A stretch of DNA of 64,000 nucleotides from Sipunculus nudus. Lineage: Eukaryota > Annelida > Sipuncula > Golfingiida > Sipunculidae. The translations under genes were made by a program, and so were the position numbers. The notes below the pieces were generated by a model. It was not told the origin of the DNA. It was given only the letters and a program-made list of their open reading frames with translations, and ran no database searches. Below are positions 35,442 to 46,343 of the stretch, in pieces. The first letter of the stretch is position 1. Every line of letters starts with the position of its first letter. The stretch is taken from contig CM049310.1 of NCBI GenBank assembly GCA_026874595.1, forward strand, positions 36,533,558-36,597,557. The letters are read 5' to 3'.

Positions 35442-35879
35442 TATAAAAGGTCACCAGCGGTGTCATGATAAACAGAGAAAACAGGATTCCGCAGACAAAA
35501 TGGCGTACGTGTTTACGTCGCATCAAACGACATGTTGTGCATACTGAGCTCATGTGATGTTTTTGACTGCCAAGTGGGACGCAAAACGACGTGGAATCAG
35601 TCCAGATGGGGCTGTTATGCTCACACCATATGCCGTACCACGTGTGCCAAGTTTCTTTCCAGTCGGAAACACTGTTTTTATCCCATGCCGAACGGAGCAC
35701 ATCATGGCTGGCCCGAAAAGAGTGAATGAATCATTATTGCAGATGTTGATGGACCTTCATATGAGTAGTTAACAAAGTCTACCTTATCTTTATATACAAG
35801 ACATATTCCTGATTAAATATGAACAATATTCAGACCTGGAATGTTGAACAAGTCAACTAGTTCTGAAAGGCAGAATAAA
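35442..35879 (+). other. Possible small TATA-driven intronless unit
   Basis: A canonical TATAAAAG at 35442 is followed by a short ORF at 35500 (starting MAYVFTSHQ, 15 codons), a 65-codon cysteine-rich frame at 35532-35729 (seven Cys), an overlapping 72-codon frame at 35554-35772 with WDAKRRGISPDG and FFPVGNTVFIPC, and AATAAA at 35874. Order and spacing suit a tiny transcription unit or a retro-derived fragment. Neither frame is recognised and which, if any, is coding cannot be decided. Confidence 0.22.
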
Positions 35880-36179
35880 TATATTTATATTGAACTGAAA
35901 GGTAAAAAAAGAGGGAGATTATTTGAAAATACATAATAACGAAGAGTTTGTGGATAACGTGTACAATTTTGTAAATAAAATTAAACGTTATCTTATCTTA
36001 TTATATGTTCACAGAGTAATGATAATTCTCATGGACGTATGGCAAATAAAATACCGCAATCCTGCAATGATGTTTGTTTGCCCCATTCTAATCCTGATGT
36101 AAATATACACAAATTATTACGCTAATTATTAATACACATTCATGTTAGTTACACCGACTACCTAGTCGTATGCCGGGAA

Positions 36180-36203
36180 CCCCCCCCCCCCCCCCCCCCC
36201 CCC
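36180..36203. repeat. Poly-C tract (24 C)
   Basis: The longest C run in the window. Confidence 0.95.
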
Positions 36204-36452
36204 GCCCTCCGGTTCCCGCAATGAATGTTTTGCCATGGGTCATGCTGTAATGAAACCTGCCAAGAGCAGACATATGTGTGTTTTATTCAGTATACTGCCA
36301 GGAAAATGGACAATATATGCGTCAGGTATTTTTCTTTGTTAGCAGTCAAAGACATTGCGGATATTTTTTGGCCTGAACGTTATGTGAGCAAATGAGGTAC
36401 TTAAGCCTCCCCTGGTCTTATTGCGGTGTAAAAAAGACAGGCTTACGGAAAA

Positions 36453-36472
36453 TATACATATATATATAAATA

Positions 36473-36513
<41 letters not shown>
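36453..36513. repeat. (AT)n microsatellite, interrupted
   Basis: AT run with a few breaks in the first 30 bp. Confidence 0.9.
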
Positions 36514-36516
<3 letters not shown>

Positions 36517-37300
36517 GTAGAATATATGCAATGTAGTATAAAACAGTCTATGATTTTTATAACTTAACGACTATAATAAAACTTCTGCAGTTGACACTCT
36601 CCTATAAAATAACTTATAATTAAAGTGTCGAGACCAGAAATCGACATATGAATATTAATAGAACAGATAAAGTCACGTGATCTTGGGATACGTCTAAGGT
36701 TCCTCTCAGATAAGCAGGTCCTAACAATACATATGATACTAATTGGATTCCTCAGTATACATTAACTAGTATGGAATGCTGCTGAGTGAGTGGTAATGAT
36801 GTAACACAAAGCCATTAATCAGACCCCAGCATTATTTACTTCTAACACTGGAACATATTGTTTTTGTTTTGTGTACCCCATTCACTGTTTATTGGTCTGA
36901 CCTGGATCATGGATCAAGCCACTTTCCAGTCTTTCTCAACTTGGTTGGTAAGGAACGCCGGTATTAGACTACTTTAAATATAGGAAGTCGTGAACATAGT
37001 ATTTAACATTGTGGGCATACCTCGGGCGCCTGACATATACACGTAACGTTCATAAACCACACAAAACGATCCCATTCCTGTACCAGGACAGGATATAAGA
37101 TTTACTTGTAAATCCTAGCCCGACTACTTTGAAAACATATCCAGCAACCAAACGCCCATGTACACAGGAATGAGCTGCTATTTAAATGATTCAAGTTTCT
37201 GGAATGTACATATATTATATAAGATATTTCCGTTTGTTTCCAATGAAAATATGCTGTGTAATCCTAGGTGTCTCAGAATGATGCTACATGGTACAGTGGG

Positions 37301-37305
<5 letters not shown>
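36514..37305. other. Intron 1 sequence, unannotated
   Basis: No supported feature. Confidence 0.35.

Positions 37306-37359
<54 letters not shown>
37306..37359. repeat. (AT)n microsatellite
   Basis: A pure array of about 54 bp. Confidence 0.97.
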
Positions 37360-37360
<1 letters not shown>

Positions 37361-37482
37361 CTGATATTAGGTAAAATCAATGCTATTTAAATTCTGAAAG
37401 CATTTTGCATTGAGAGTGGGTGCTTTTAAAAAACAAATACTTAAGTATTTAAACTTACTGGACAATATCCATATGTTATGCT

Positions 37483-37485
<3 letters not shown>

Positions 37486-37521
<36 letters not shown>
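37486..37521. repeat. (AT)n microsatellite
   Basis: A 36-bp array flanked on both sides by TGTTATGCTAT. Confidence 0.95.
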
Positions 37522-37525
<4 letters not shown>

Positions 37526-37895
37526 ATGCTATTAAATTATTTATATATATTAATCTATTATATATATGAACATACATAAATAAATAAATACATATATACA
37601 TACCCACATGAATATTACAAAAGATATAAGCGGCTTACAGTTAACAAATAGGCTACAATATCACACAATCCTTTTTCATCTGGTTGAAGCAGACCTCGCT
37701 GAATTAACCTTGTTTAAAAGTCAAGGTTAGTTGTAACGTTAACAACTCTACATGTTTCCATAGAGCGCCGGTCTACCTCCCTAAAACACCACCCAAACTC
37801 CTGCTAGCCAGGGGTCACGACCGCAGGGCGTCTGTGAATAATGTAGCCCCCTGTATTCAGTGACAGACAGACAACATGCAGATTAGCCTACGTAC

Positions 37896-38049
37896 CTTCG
37901 TAGAACCTTTTGCGTATTATCCCAAGAGGTCGCGTTCTAGACAATATTTTTTCTACATCAATGTCCAAGTTATCAATATCTGGCTCCTTAGCGGGTGTCG
38001 TCTGCTCTTGGGTCGGGCACGGCCCCTCCCCCTCGGGATCTGTCTCCAT
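37896..38049 (-). CDS. Exon 1 (first coding exon) of the Ig/tail-anchor gene
   Basis: The ATG at 38049 has A at -3 and G at +4, and an in-frame TGA lies seven codons upstream, so this is the natural start. The exon encodes 51 residues beginning METDPEGEGPCP and ending RPLGIIRKRFYE, then one base of the next codon. The acidic stretch includes DIDNLDIDVEK and is followed by a basic patch. The donor reads GAAG followed by GTACGT, close to consensus. No signal peptide or membrane segment is present, which supports a cytosolic N-terminus. It has no start-to-stop frame of notable length, so a plain ORF scan misses it. Its phase matches the Ig exon 21.6 kb downstream, giving ...RFYE-A-PEFTKRLEP across the junction. 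An intervening phase 1-1 exon cannot be excluded. Confidence 0.65.
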
Positions 38050-38420
38050 TTTTACCCTAGTTCCCAATCAAGCCTCGCTATGTTCAGCGGGTATTCCGGG
38101 CCGGGGTACTAGGCAGGAAGGGGGAGGTTTTGAGTTGGGCTTTTCTGAGGCCGAGCTTTTCGCTCTGCATGGCTGTTGGCATGCTGCATCTGCTATTTTT
38201 GGATGTATCATTAGGAACGGAGGATGACTGTTGCGCCTAGGCCTCCAGCACCCATGCAGTTTCCCAAGTTGCAGCGCGCTCACAGCTGGCTAACAGGTAA
38301 ACCCTAAATTATCCGCCAAACGCTGATTGGTTCCGCGCGCACAGCGAGCAGACGAATTCCCCCGTGTGTTTGTACACCAGAAACCGCGGGCTCCATCATA
38401 ACAGACCCTGGATAAACTAA
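38050..38420 (-). promoter_or_regulatory. GC-rich promoter region with CCAAT box
   Basis: Immediately upstream of the exon 1 ATG lies GC- and CpG-rich sequence unlike the AT-rich surroundings. On the minus strand AACCAATCAG at 38332-38323 is a perfect NF-Y type CCAAT box, about 275 bp before the ATG. I see no TATA box, so this looks like a CpG-type promoter; the transcription start is unknown. Several short ATGs occur in the presumed 5' leader (for example inside 38100-38220), so upstream ORFs are possible. A near-CTCF motif lies further upstream at 38635-38647. Confidence 0.5.
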
Positions 38421-38634
38421 AACGTACGGCTCGAATAATATATGGTAAATTGTGCGTACATTTCCATGTTCTTAAAACAAAACCAGAAAATATAACGCTC
38501 ATGTCACATTGGACGAAGCAAATATTGCCAGTGTAAATTGAATGATGTCTGAAAATGACAGCAGTGTTAACGATTTAACTGCATACATATTGTTTCACTG
38601 ATAAGGTCAGTGTGTTTTGTTTGCGCAAGCGGCA

Positions 38635-38647
38635 GCGCCCCTGGTGG
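38635..38647 (-). promoter_or_regulatory. Near-CTCF motif upstream of the promoter
   Basis: The minus strand reads CCACCAGGGGCGC, one G short of the usual CTCF core, about 590 bp upstream of the exon 1 ATG. Confidence 0.25.
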
Positions 38648-39390
38648 TAGAACATTAAATGTATCTGTACTTCAAAGTCCGTTTACCCCGCCATTGCCGC
38701 GGTCCGTTACCCACCGAACTTTGTGGGAATAACATTAACCACCCTTTACAATGTTCTATGCCCAGGCTTTAGATTTCTGAACTTTTTGTGGCAGCGGGAA
38801 CACAGCAAACCACGGCAGTCTCTACCAATATCAAAGGCAGATAGATAACTTTAAAAAAAAAGCAGCGCACTACCTTAGCCCCGGCGTGCTTGGACTGTCA
38901 GCAGACATTATACAGAACTGTCGCCTGCAGAAGTATAGGACACATGGCTGTATTTATTTTTCCTATATAACATCTATAAAACACCTGAAGTCTGGGCCTC
39001 TTTTGGACAATTTTAAAATAAATTCTGATATTATAATTTTGTTACCTGAGAGTTTGTTGTTTCTTCAGTCAAACTGGACCAAGAAAATGGGGCTTGTGTA
39101 TCTCTTTTTGTTACCATCCTGGCCCGAATGCAGTGAAGCTCAGAATACCCCTCCAAGCAGTCCCAAACAAGCATTTGGACAACATGTTTTTGATTGGCCA
39201 CCGATTACTGTCAATCTTATTGAAGATTTTGTTAAACATACTTAAAAACAAAACAATAGGGTGTTTTGATGCTCCATTATATGATGGCTAGAGCCAACAA
39301 GAGAAAGCCAGACCATTCACTACTCTATTTCCATATATGTCATTTATAGCGCCATTCAGGCCCTTTAACATAAGAGAACCTACGACCAGC
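38648..39390. other. Upstream intergenic sequence, unannotated
   Basis: The plus-strand frame at 38886-39245 (119 codons) has no domain I recognise and a composition like its flanks; not called. Confidence 0.3.
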
Positions 39391-39501
39391 TTAAGCCTCG
39401 GTCACAACCCGCTGCGGTCACCGCATACCGTGGATCACCGTTAGGTTTTGAAAACGCAGGAATACATGTTCGGCCGAAGCGTGGGAACGGCAAGGTGTCT
39501 T

Positions 39502-40043
39502 CTAGACTGGTACCCTGCTCTATTATGGCCCTCAGCCAAGCATAGAGACAGGCGTATAACGCCATCTTAAGTACTCCCAGTTGCAACTCCTGACTTACCA
39601 GTAGACTAGTTCCAACTCCAGTATGCATGCTCATACCGGTTGTCATGGACGTTCACGCCATCCTGGTTGATTATCCGTGAAGATTTCTTATAAAATAACT
39701 TTCTTTGGTTATTTCTAGTTTTCAAATATTGAAAAATGAGTTGTTCCACAAAAATTGAAAATGGATGTATAAAAAAATACGATATACTGAATCTTTGATG
39801 TTCCACTGTGCATAGGAGTGATTTATTATTTAATGTCTATTAGTCTAATCATTAATGTCACACGTAATGTACAGCTAACTTTTGGTAACTTCTCTAAGGA
39901 TATGAAATGCTTATTTTTATCATGTATAATACACACTGGAGTTGGAACCAGTCTGCCGGGAGTACATAAGATGGCGTTGTACGCCCGTCTCTATGATAGG
40001 CTTAGAACAGCGGTGCCATAATAGAGCGGGGTACCGGTCTAGG
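39502..40043. repeat. Foldback inside the TTAA element
   Basis: The left arm, about 39502-39622 (CTAGACTGGTACCCTGCTCT, AACGCCATCTTA), pairs with the right arm at 39930-40043 in reverse complement; the spacer is about 300 bp. Confidence 0.65.
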
Positions 40044-40086
40044 TGTCTTCCTCATTCTCACGGCCTTCGCATGGTAAATTAAGCTA

Positions 40087-40302
40087 AGGCGCTGTCACAC
40101 TCTAGCGTAGAGGGCCAGCGTATGAGGAACGTATGGACTTTTTTTGGCATATGCTGACGGTACGCTAGGCTCACGTTACTCTAACGGTCATTAACCCAAA
40201 ATCGACCTCATACACTGAAAAGTTGTGCGTATAAACAATATTTCGAAATATTCGATACGTTCCTCATACGCTGGCTCTATACGCTAGAGTGTGACAGCGC
40301 CT
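40087..40302. mobile_element. TA-flanked MITE
   Basis: A 216-bp element with 40-bp inverted termini (AGGCGCTGTCACACTCTAGC on both ends) and TA duplications. The inner ends share CCAGCGTATGAGGAACGTA. Noncoding, Tc1/mariner-type target site. Confidence 0.75.
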
Positions 40303-40627
40303 TAACGCCGTACGTCCCTCGGGTAGCCAAGTAGGCTTTAAAAATCGCACGGGCATCCTACGACATCCGTACGTCTACTGTACGGTGCCCGTACGGAGCC
40401 CGCAGAAGGCTGCCTCACGCACGGCCGACGCATTAACTTAAGCGCTTGCGCTAATGTCAATTACGGTCGTTGCGGAGTCCCTGCGACCTTCGAAAAACGC
40501 ATGGTTGCCATACGTCAACCGCACGGAATAGCCCAAAACACCCGCCGTACGGCGACCGTATCCCGGTTGTGGCCGAGGCTTAACTGGCTCTCTGAGTGCC
40601 GCTACATCCTTCAGCGAGGAACGCACT

Positions 40628-41112
40628 TAAGGCGCTATGAGGATGCAAATATGATCGTCGTTTTTGTCAATGCCTAGTGGACTGCAAGTACGCTGTCACT
40701 TGACATAAACCAGACTATTCGTTAGCTTTTTTAGGTATATTTTTTCAACGACACTAAACTTTGGCGAGAAAAATTCCGTGTTAACTCAGATTAAAGGTAA
40801 ATCCCTCCGCTTGTTTGTTGAATTTCTGACCGCATAAATACAAGCATCCATGGCTCGCACGGGTTACTGGACCCCAACTTGTACGCGATACAGTAAATAC
40901 TGGAGTTTCTGTTTGGGTTGTGGGTTCATATGTATTCTTTTGTGTTCATCCATCATTCGTAGCCTAATGTTAAGATTATGGGTTGTTTACCACGACATGA
41001 ATGCAACATGATAGAAAACCACTGCGATGCATTCCTCGATATGGCTTGTATCACGACTCAAGTGAGGCTTACCAGCCCAAAATAAGTGCCCTCTGAATCG
41101 TGTTGTCACGGC
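40628..41112 (-). repeat. Dispersed 480-bp repeat, copy 2
   Basis: Reverse complement of the 21515-21990 copy, starting 45 bp beyond the TTAA element. Interspersed gaps show substantial divergence. Confidence 0.7.
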
Positions 41113-41944
41113 TAGTAGGCAAGCAGACGGACACTTTATTTCGGTAATAAGCTTGTTTTTTTCATTATTTTTATACAGTTAGGTCGCCCCTTTATAAATC
41201 AGTCGCCATCGATCCCTTTATGCGATTGCCGAACGTCTCATCCGTCAACATTTTTAATTTGTCAGATTATGTAGGGCAAGAGCTTGGGATCGCACTGGGG
41301 TCGAATATACAGCTGCTGGCCAATTTGTCCAATCATCAGGGTCACATATATGTGAAGATCATATAGGTCTCGTAAAATTATGATAAGGATGGTGCTTATT
41401 ATACAAATGTGTCAGTCACCAAAATGTTTGCGTTACAATTTACGTTTAAGTATTGCAGATGAAGAATGCCATAAATTAATTTTGTCAGGAATATTAAATG
41501 TTTAATTATAACCTACAGAAAAAAATCATAGCACCCATGAATATCATCATAAAATATCCGTTCTTAACAAAAGTCAGATGATCCCTTTACGAATGTCTAT
41601 CACGTGTGATCAATACACTTGCTTCTTCAACGAATTATCCTTAGAAAAGTGATTTATGTCACAATCAATTCATGTTTTATGGACGAATTTCTGAGTAATA
41701 AGAAAACGTATCTAGGAAAATTGCAAATGATTCATAGATGAATTTCTTCCGGACAAAGGTTTTTAGGGGGAATTATCTCTATATTATTTTTTTCTTAGAT
41801 GACTATATCCTTTCACGAATATATAAGAATGGTTCATGGCGACCTCTAAATGAAAGAAATCTTAGTCAAAGATCCCCATAAGAAATGTAATTAGATAAAA
41901 AAAAGAACTTTTACCATTCCAACTAAAAAAAATATTTCTAATGC
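41113..41944. other. Intergenic sequence, unannotated
   Basis: No supported feature. Confidence 0.35.
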
Positions 41945-42223
41945 AAGCCCCTCATTAATTCCATATGCCTAAGTTCATTCGTGCATAAGTGTAGATTTGT
42001 AACTATTCCTTGATGGTGTTCCAGGATCCGGATCATGTGCCGGATTGACACCAAAATAACCGATTCTTCATTGGCTAACTTCCGAAATGCCCTGTAAATG
42101 TCATGTGATTTCGTTCAGGATAGCGTGACTTATGTTGTGAACACACGCTCACACACTGTCACACACACACACACACCCACAGACAAACGAACTGGGATGC
42201 ACGCATACCCTCCCGGCAGAGGC
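41945..42223 (-). mobile_element. CCTCCGCCA-family repeat, copy 2
   Basis: Matches the 3554 copy in reverse: GGATCCGGATCATGTGCCGG, a (CA)n stretch at 42157-42178 and the end CGGCAGAGGCAAT. The far end is eroded. Confidence 0.55.
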
Positions 42224-43491
42224 AATAATCCATGGTTCAACTGTTTAGAGGAAAATAATGCCCATACGCTGGTGTATTGGACAGCGATAACGTTTAAAAG
42301 TTATTTTTGAAAACACAGCAGCCCTCGTAATTCTCTTGTTGCAGCATGCAACACATGCCGACATGCACTAACGCATGCTGACGCATGTGTACGTTATGAT
42401 TAGAGAGCTGCCACGGATGCGTTTGACATAATGACATGCCTCCCGGGGCGTTTGCCTATACCTTCAACATATTTACCTCATTAGCGTGGTCCACCTGCCA
42501 ACACGTGGCCGATATAAATAGAAACCTGAATCGTGAAACGGTCAAGGGCTATCGACACGGAACTCCGTTGGACTTGGGGAAGCGGAACTTGCATACACCG
42601 AGCTCATGTTCACACACATATATATATATATATATATATGTATATTATTTTACATCTTATATGTTACATTTATTACAGACTGGTCCATATAAAAAGAGAA
42701 ACATAAAATATAAGATTGTTACGGCTTTTGCTTGTTGTTTCCAGTGAAGTACTTGCAGTAACAAGCACCACTTTCCACGACATAATATACCAGCTGTTTC
42801 ATGCTCATCTTCGAGCGATGAAAGCAACTACATTAACATATTTATGTTCACAAGCTAAGTATAATCACTGGTACAGAAAAATATTATCCGTCCTTGTGCT
42901 TAATGGTTAAACGGGAATATAAATTGATAAACATTAATAAAAATCAGTTTTTACTACATTTACCAGCGTTTTCTGATTAAATGATTGGCAGAGCTCTATT
43001 TTGTTTAATTTTCTCTTTAACTGTTTCTATGAAGGCTATATTTTTCCATTGCATAAATACTATTAGGTCTTTTAGTAATTACTATAACTCAATCATTTTC
43101 ACACATTACTGCTGCTCAGAAGCTTTCAAGGTGGACCTCCTTAAACATTCCTGACAGGAGACTCTTCCGGGTATTTTAAAAGAATGATAAAAGAAATAAC
43201 ATATATGTAGGAAATGTTTAATGTACACTGCTGCGTTTTACCTGTGTGATATTAAAACCTTTGGACACAGTTGTAAAAAAATGAACCATCTATTTGTTAG
43301 CCTTTTTCATTATATTACCGTGTAGAAAAGGACAAATCATTACTTAAAGCATTGGTTCTATGTATATTGATATATAATGATTATATAATGATTCTGTATG
43401 GGAATCAGTCAGCCAGGTCAGTAGGTTTGATTCCCTTTCTGTGAACCGACGTATGTATGTAATCCTGATATATATATATATATACAGTATA
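42224..43491. other. Intergenic sequence with a short (AT)n
   Basis: (AT)n at 42619-42639 and 43469-43486. TATAAATAG at about 42513 has no convincing downstream exon. Confidence 0.35.
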
Positions 43492-44226
43492 TAATCCGTA
43501 CTGGTTGAACTCTCGTTGTCATGCTAGCTTGGGGCTTTCTCGCCTGGCCGAGGTCACGTGTGGACCCTGGTATGTAGTGACACAGCGATGTTTTTTTTTT
43601 TCTAGATGATTCCTGTAACGCGTGTTTACTGTGTATTATGTAAGATTCTTTAGACTGTTCGAGAAGTGGAAAATTCTCGGCTTGGGGCAAGAAATTATAA
43701 ATAGGGGGCTGTGTTTTAAACCGAGTGAGAGAGAGTGAAGATTCCAGCGGACACAGACGTGTGTATGTCAGTTTGTGGGACCTGTCCGATTATCCAGTAA
43801 TTTCAGGGATTCTACTATTACTAACTCTATACAATTTAATGCTGCCTGCCTCAAGTTTACTTCCTGGATTGTTACAAGAGCTTTACATTGGACTGTTATT
43901 CTCCGAGAGTATACATTTGAATGAACTTATCGCTGTGGCTGTGATGGTATCCAGGTACTGTGCACTTTGTTTATTAGGCTATGTGATTATATTGATTTGA
44001 TGTTTTACTGTTATTGTACTGAGTAATTGTATTGATTTAGTGTATTGTAATGTAAGGGTTGTTTTAAGAATAAATTATAGTTATTTGTTAAAAAAAAAAC
44101 ACTGACTTCTTTATTCATTCCCCTAGACATTTCACGCTGCCTATTGTTACAGAATCTGATTTTTTTATCCCCATTACAAAATTTTTGTTCATCACGCATA
44201 CGTGATCTGTTTATATTAGCTTCCGT

Positions 44227-44230
<4 letters not shown>
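43492..44230 (+). mobile_element. Solo LTR-like unit 2, 5'-truncated
   Basis: Homologous to unit 1 in inverted orientation from TAATCCGTACTGG to the terminal CCGTAACA. About 107 bp of the 5' end is missing. TATAAATAG is at 43696 and AATAAA at 44069. Its 3' end directly abuts (AT)n at 44231. Confidence 0.6.

Positions 44231-44307
<77 letters not shown>
44231..44307. repeat. (AT)n microsatellite
   Basis: The longest pure array in the window, about 77 bp, joined to LTR-like unit 2. Confidence 0.97.
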
Positions 44308-44308
<1 letters not shown>

Positions 44309-44450
44309 GAACGATGAAGAACAAATAACTTTATTTAATACAATGCCCTTTAATCCGTCTCAACCCCACATTTCAGCTCCCTTCGGCCTTGATTCATTCA
44401 TCTCCAAATCACTGACTGGTTCCATATGCCAGGCTTGAAACCCACAGAAG

Positions 44451-44464
44451 CCACCAGGTGGCAG
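44451..44464 (+). promoter_or_regulatory. CTCF-like motif
   Basis: CCACCAGGTGGCAG matches the consensus CCASYAGRKGGCRS at all 14 positions. Confidence 0.35.
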
Positions 44465-46343
44465 CATCATATTGTTTTTCCCTCTTAGTACAGCTGCCTG
44501 TGTATACACCAGCACACCACAGTTGCTGGCTCTGTGCTTGTCACCTTGCTAGCCTGGTCCTAAAGGGTAAATCAAGATTAATGACTGGATTGAAAGATGT
44601 GTACAAGCTAGAAGGCAGGGTTCAAAGGCAGCACAAAGAAATTCAGTGGTTCATTAGTTTTAAATTAGTTTTAAACATATTTTATTTCAAATATGTTTAG
44701 ACTTATTTTGTTTTTCTGTAACAAGAACAAATTAAAATAATGTAAATTTCATTTCAGTGTGACTAAGTAAAATATATTAAACATGTATGTGTAAGTTGTC
44801 TGTAGTGAGAAATTTCCAGAAATTATTTTAGTAACCCATCAGGTTCATATGTCATGGCCTGACACTGCATTGACCCAGAATCTTTATTCAGCCATGCAGC
44901 ATAACAGCTTCACACTGTTGAAAACCTGTGAAGAAAATACCTGTGTGTGGTGTGGTATTTACATTTTGAGTCATGTAGGTGTTATTCCTGACATTACTTG
45001 GATAAAAACTGCATTTTCAAATCCGTTATTTCAGAACCAATATAGAATGTTTAATATAAGCAGAATAAACAGAGGTTCAGCAGGTCAGCGGGGGTATGTT
45101 TTGGTGAGTACCAACATTTTGTACAGTCTAATGACACATCATGCCCTGCCTGTACAGGGAGCCACGTGCAGTTGTTTATAAACAATCTGGATGCCATATG
45201 ATTTGCGCCTGCTGTGACTTTGCACCTCCCCTGCTAAATTTGAACTGGGACTTTTCCTGCAGAAACCACTTAAAATCATACATGAAACATAATCATAATT
45301 TATTTCAGTTATTTGCAGTATTAGGAACATATCTGGCAAAATTCAGCTCAGATAACCACTTCTTTCCCAGCTAATACCCAGAATGCAGTTAGAGCCCAAG
45401 TGAACAGTTGCAGGTTTATGATTAACTCAATGTTGCCCAGGAACGCCCCCTGGTATTTATAGTGGAACCCGGTCTTTAAGATATATGGTGATTTTGCAAT
45501 GTATTTCAGGGCCGAGTAAATGTAGTTTCAACATGTTACCATTCTGCTCACTTTGTCTTTATTCGTGACAATAATAGTATAACAGATAAAACTGTATCAA
45601 TAATAATAATAATAATAATAAAATAATAGCAACAACAACAACAACAATAACAATGTAAAATGTAATCGCGTATTGTGTTCTGAGTACATCAGCACTAAGC
45701 CAGCTTCAGACAAATGAAATCCCGATATTTCTTCTTCCAAAGGGCACACAACATAGTTCATGCAATTGTCAACAGATGGCGATATATACTGCATGTAGTA
45801 TTCGAGGAACAGCAAAATGCACAAATTTACCTCTGCATTTAAAGTTTACCTATTTACATAATTATTATTTAATTAATTTCATCATGCTTATTTAATTACA
45901 TAAACGAAACTGAAAAGGGATCAAAATCGTACTTTGTATTTTAACTAAATTGTTAGTTTTAAAACTGAGAAAATAATCTTTTTAAAGAGATGTTGAACTT
46001 ATAACGCATGCAAGCATATGCCAGGCGTCTCGCTGATGTCTGTGAAGGCGTAGCTGCCGCAGACATGGTAGTATCAAGATGGTTTAATCATACGGTTAAC
46101 AATATCATATGCATATTGTTAAACATACGTCCATGTATAATAAACATACGTGTTGTGTTTTCCAATATTTTGACATTTTTACCTCTAAAATACATGAAGT
46201 CTGCGGAAATTAATTTTCTTTGATCTGTTTGAAAATTAAATTCTATTCAATCTGTAGAAAGAGAGGCGATGTAATTTCTATAGATCATATTTTTTAAGGT
46301 TGTTTGACACACATTTCGGTTTCCATTAAAAAGTAACAGGACT
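44465..46343. other. Intergenic sequence, unannotated
   Basis: A second CTCF-like site (12 of 14, minus) lies at 45443-45456. A mixed (AAT)n/(CAA)n microsatellite runs from 45599 to 45650. Confidence 0.4.

Larger units (their letters stand above)
5507..38049 (-). other. Gene model: single-Ig, tail-anchored acidic protein (4 coding exons)
   Basis: Four minus-strand exons, 38049-37896, 16246-15968, 13254-13030 and 7485-5507, join into one open frame of 878 codons. Each exon ends one base into a codon and the next begins with the remaining two, so all three junctions are phase 1. Introns are about 21.6, 2.7 and 5.5 kb. Predicted order: charged N-terminus (1-51), Ig I-set domain (52-144), acidic linker (145-219), Glu/Gln/Pro/Thr-rich low-complexity region (about 220-825), hydrophobic hairpin (about 830-874). 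No N-terminal signal is visible, so the Ig domain is probably cytosolic and the C-terminus inserted in a membrane. Phase 1-1 Ig exons are usual in titin/obscurin-like genes; a muscle or endomembrane linker role is inference. Further phase 1-1 exons may be missed in the long first intron. I do not recognise a named orthologue. Confidence 0.72.
39391..40583. mobile_element. TTAA-flanked TIR element (piggyBac-like), nested
   Basis: TTAA at both ends is followed by inverted termini GCCTCGGTCACAACC and, from the right, GCCTCGGCCACAACC. The TTAA duplication suggests a piggyBac-type derivative. It has no transposase frame and carries a foldback and a TA-flanked MITE inside. Confidence 0.6.

Noticed and set aside
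35350-35700. Minus-strand frame with MRRKHVRHFVCGILFSLFI, like a type II membrane anchor
   Set aside because: It stops soon after, has no donor of quality, and no downstream enzyme exon is visible.
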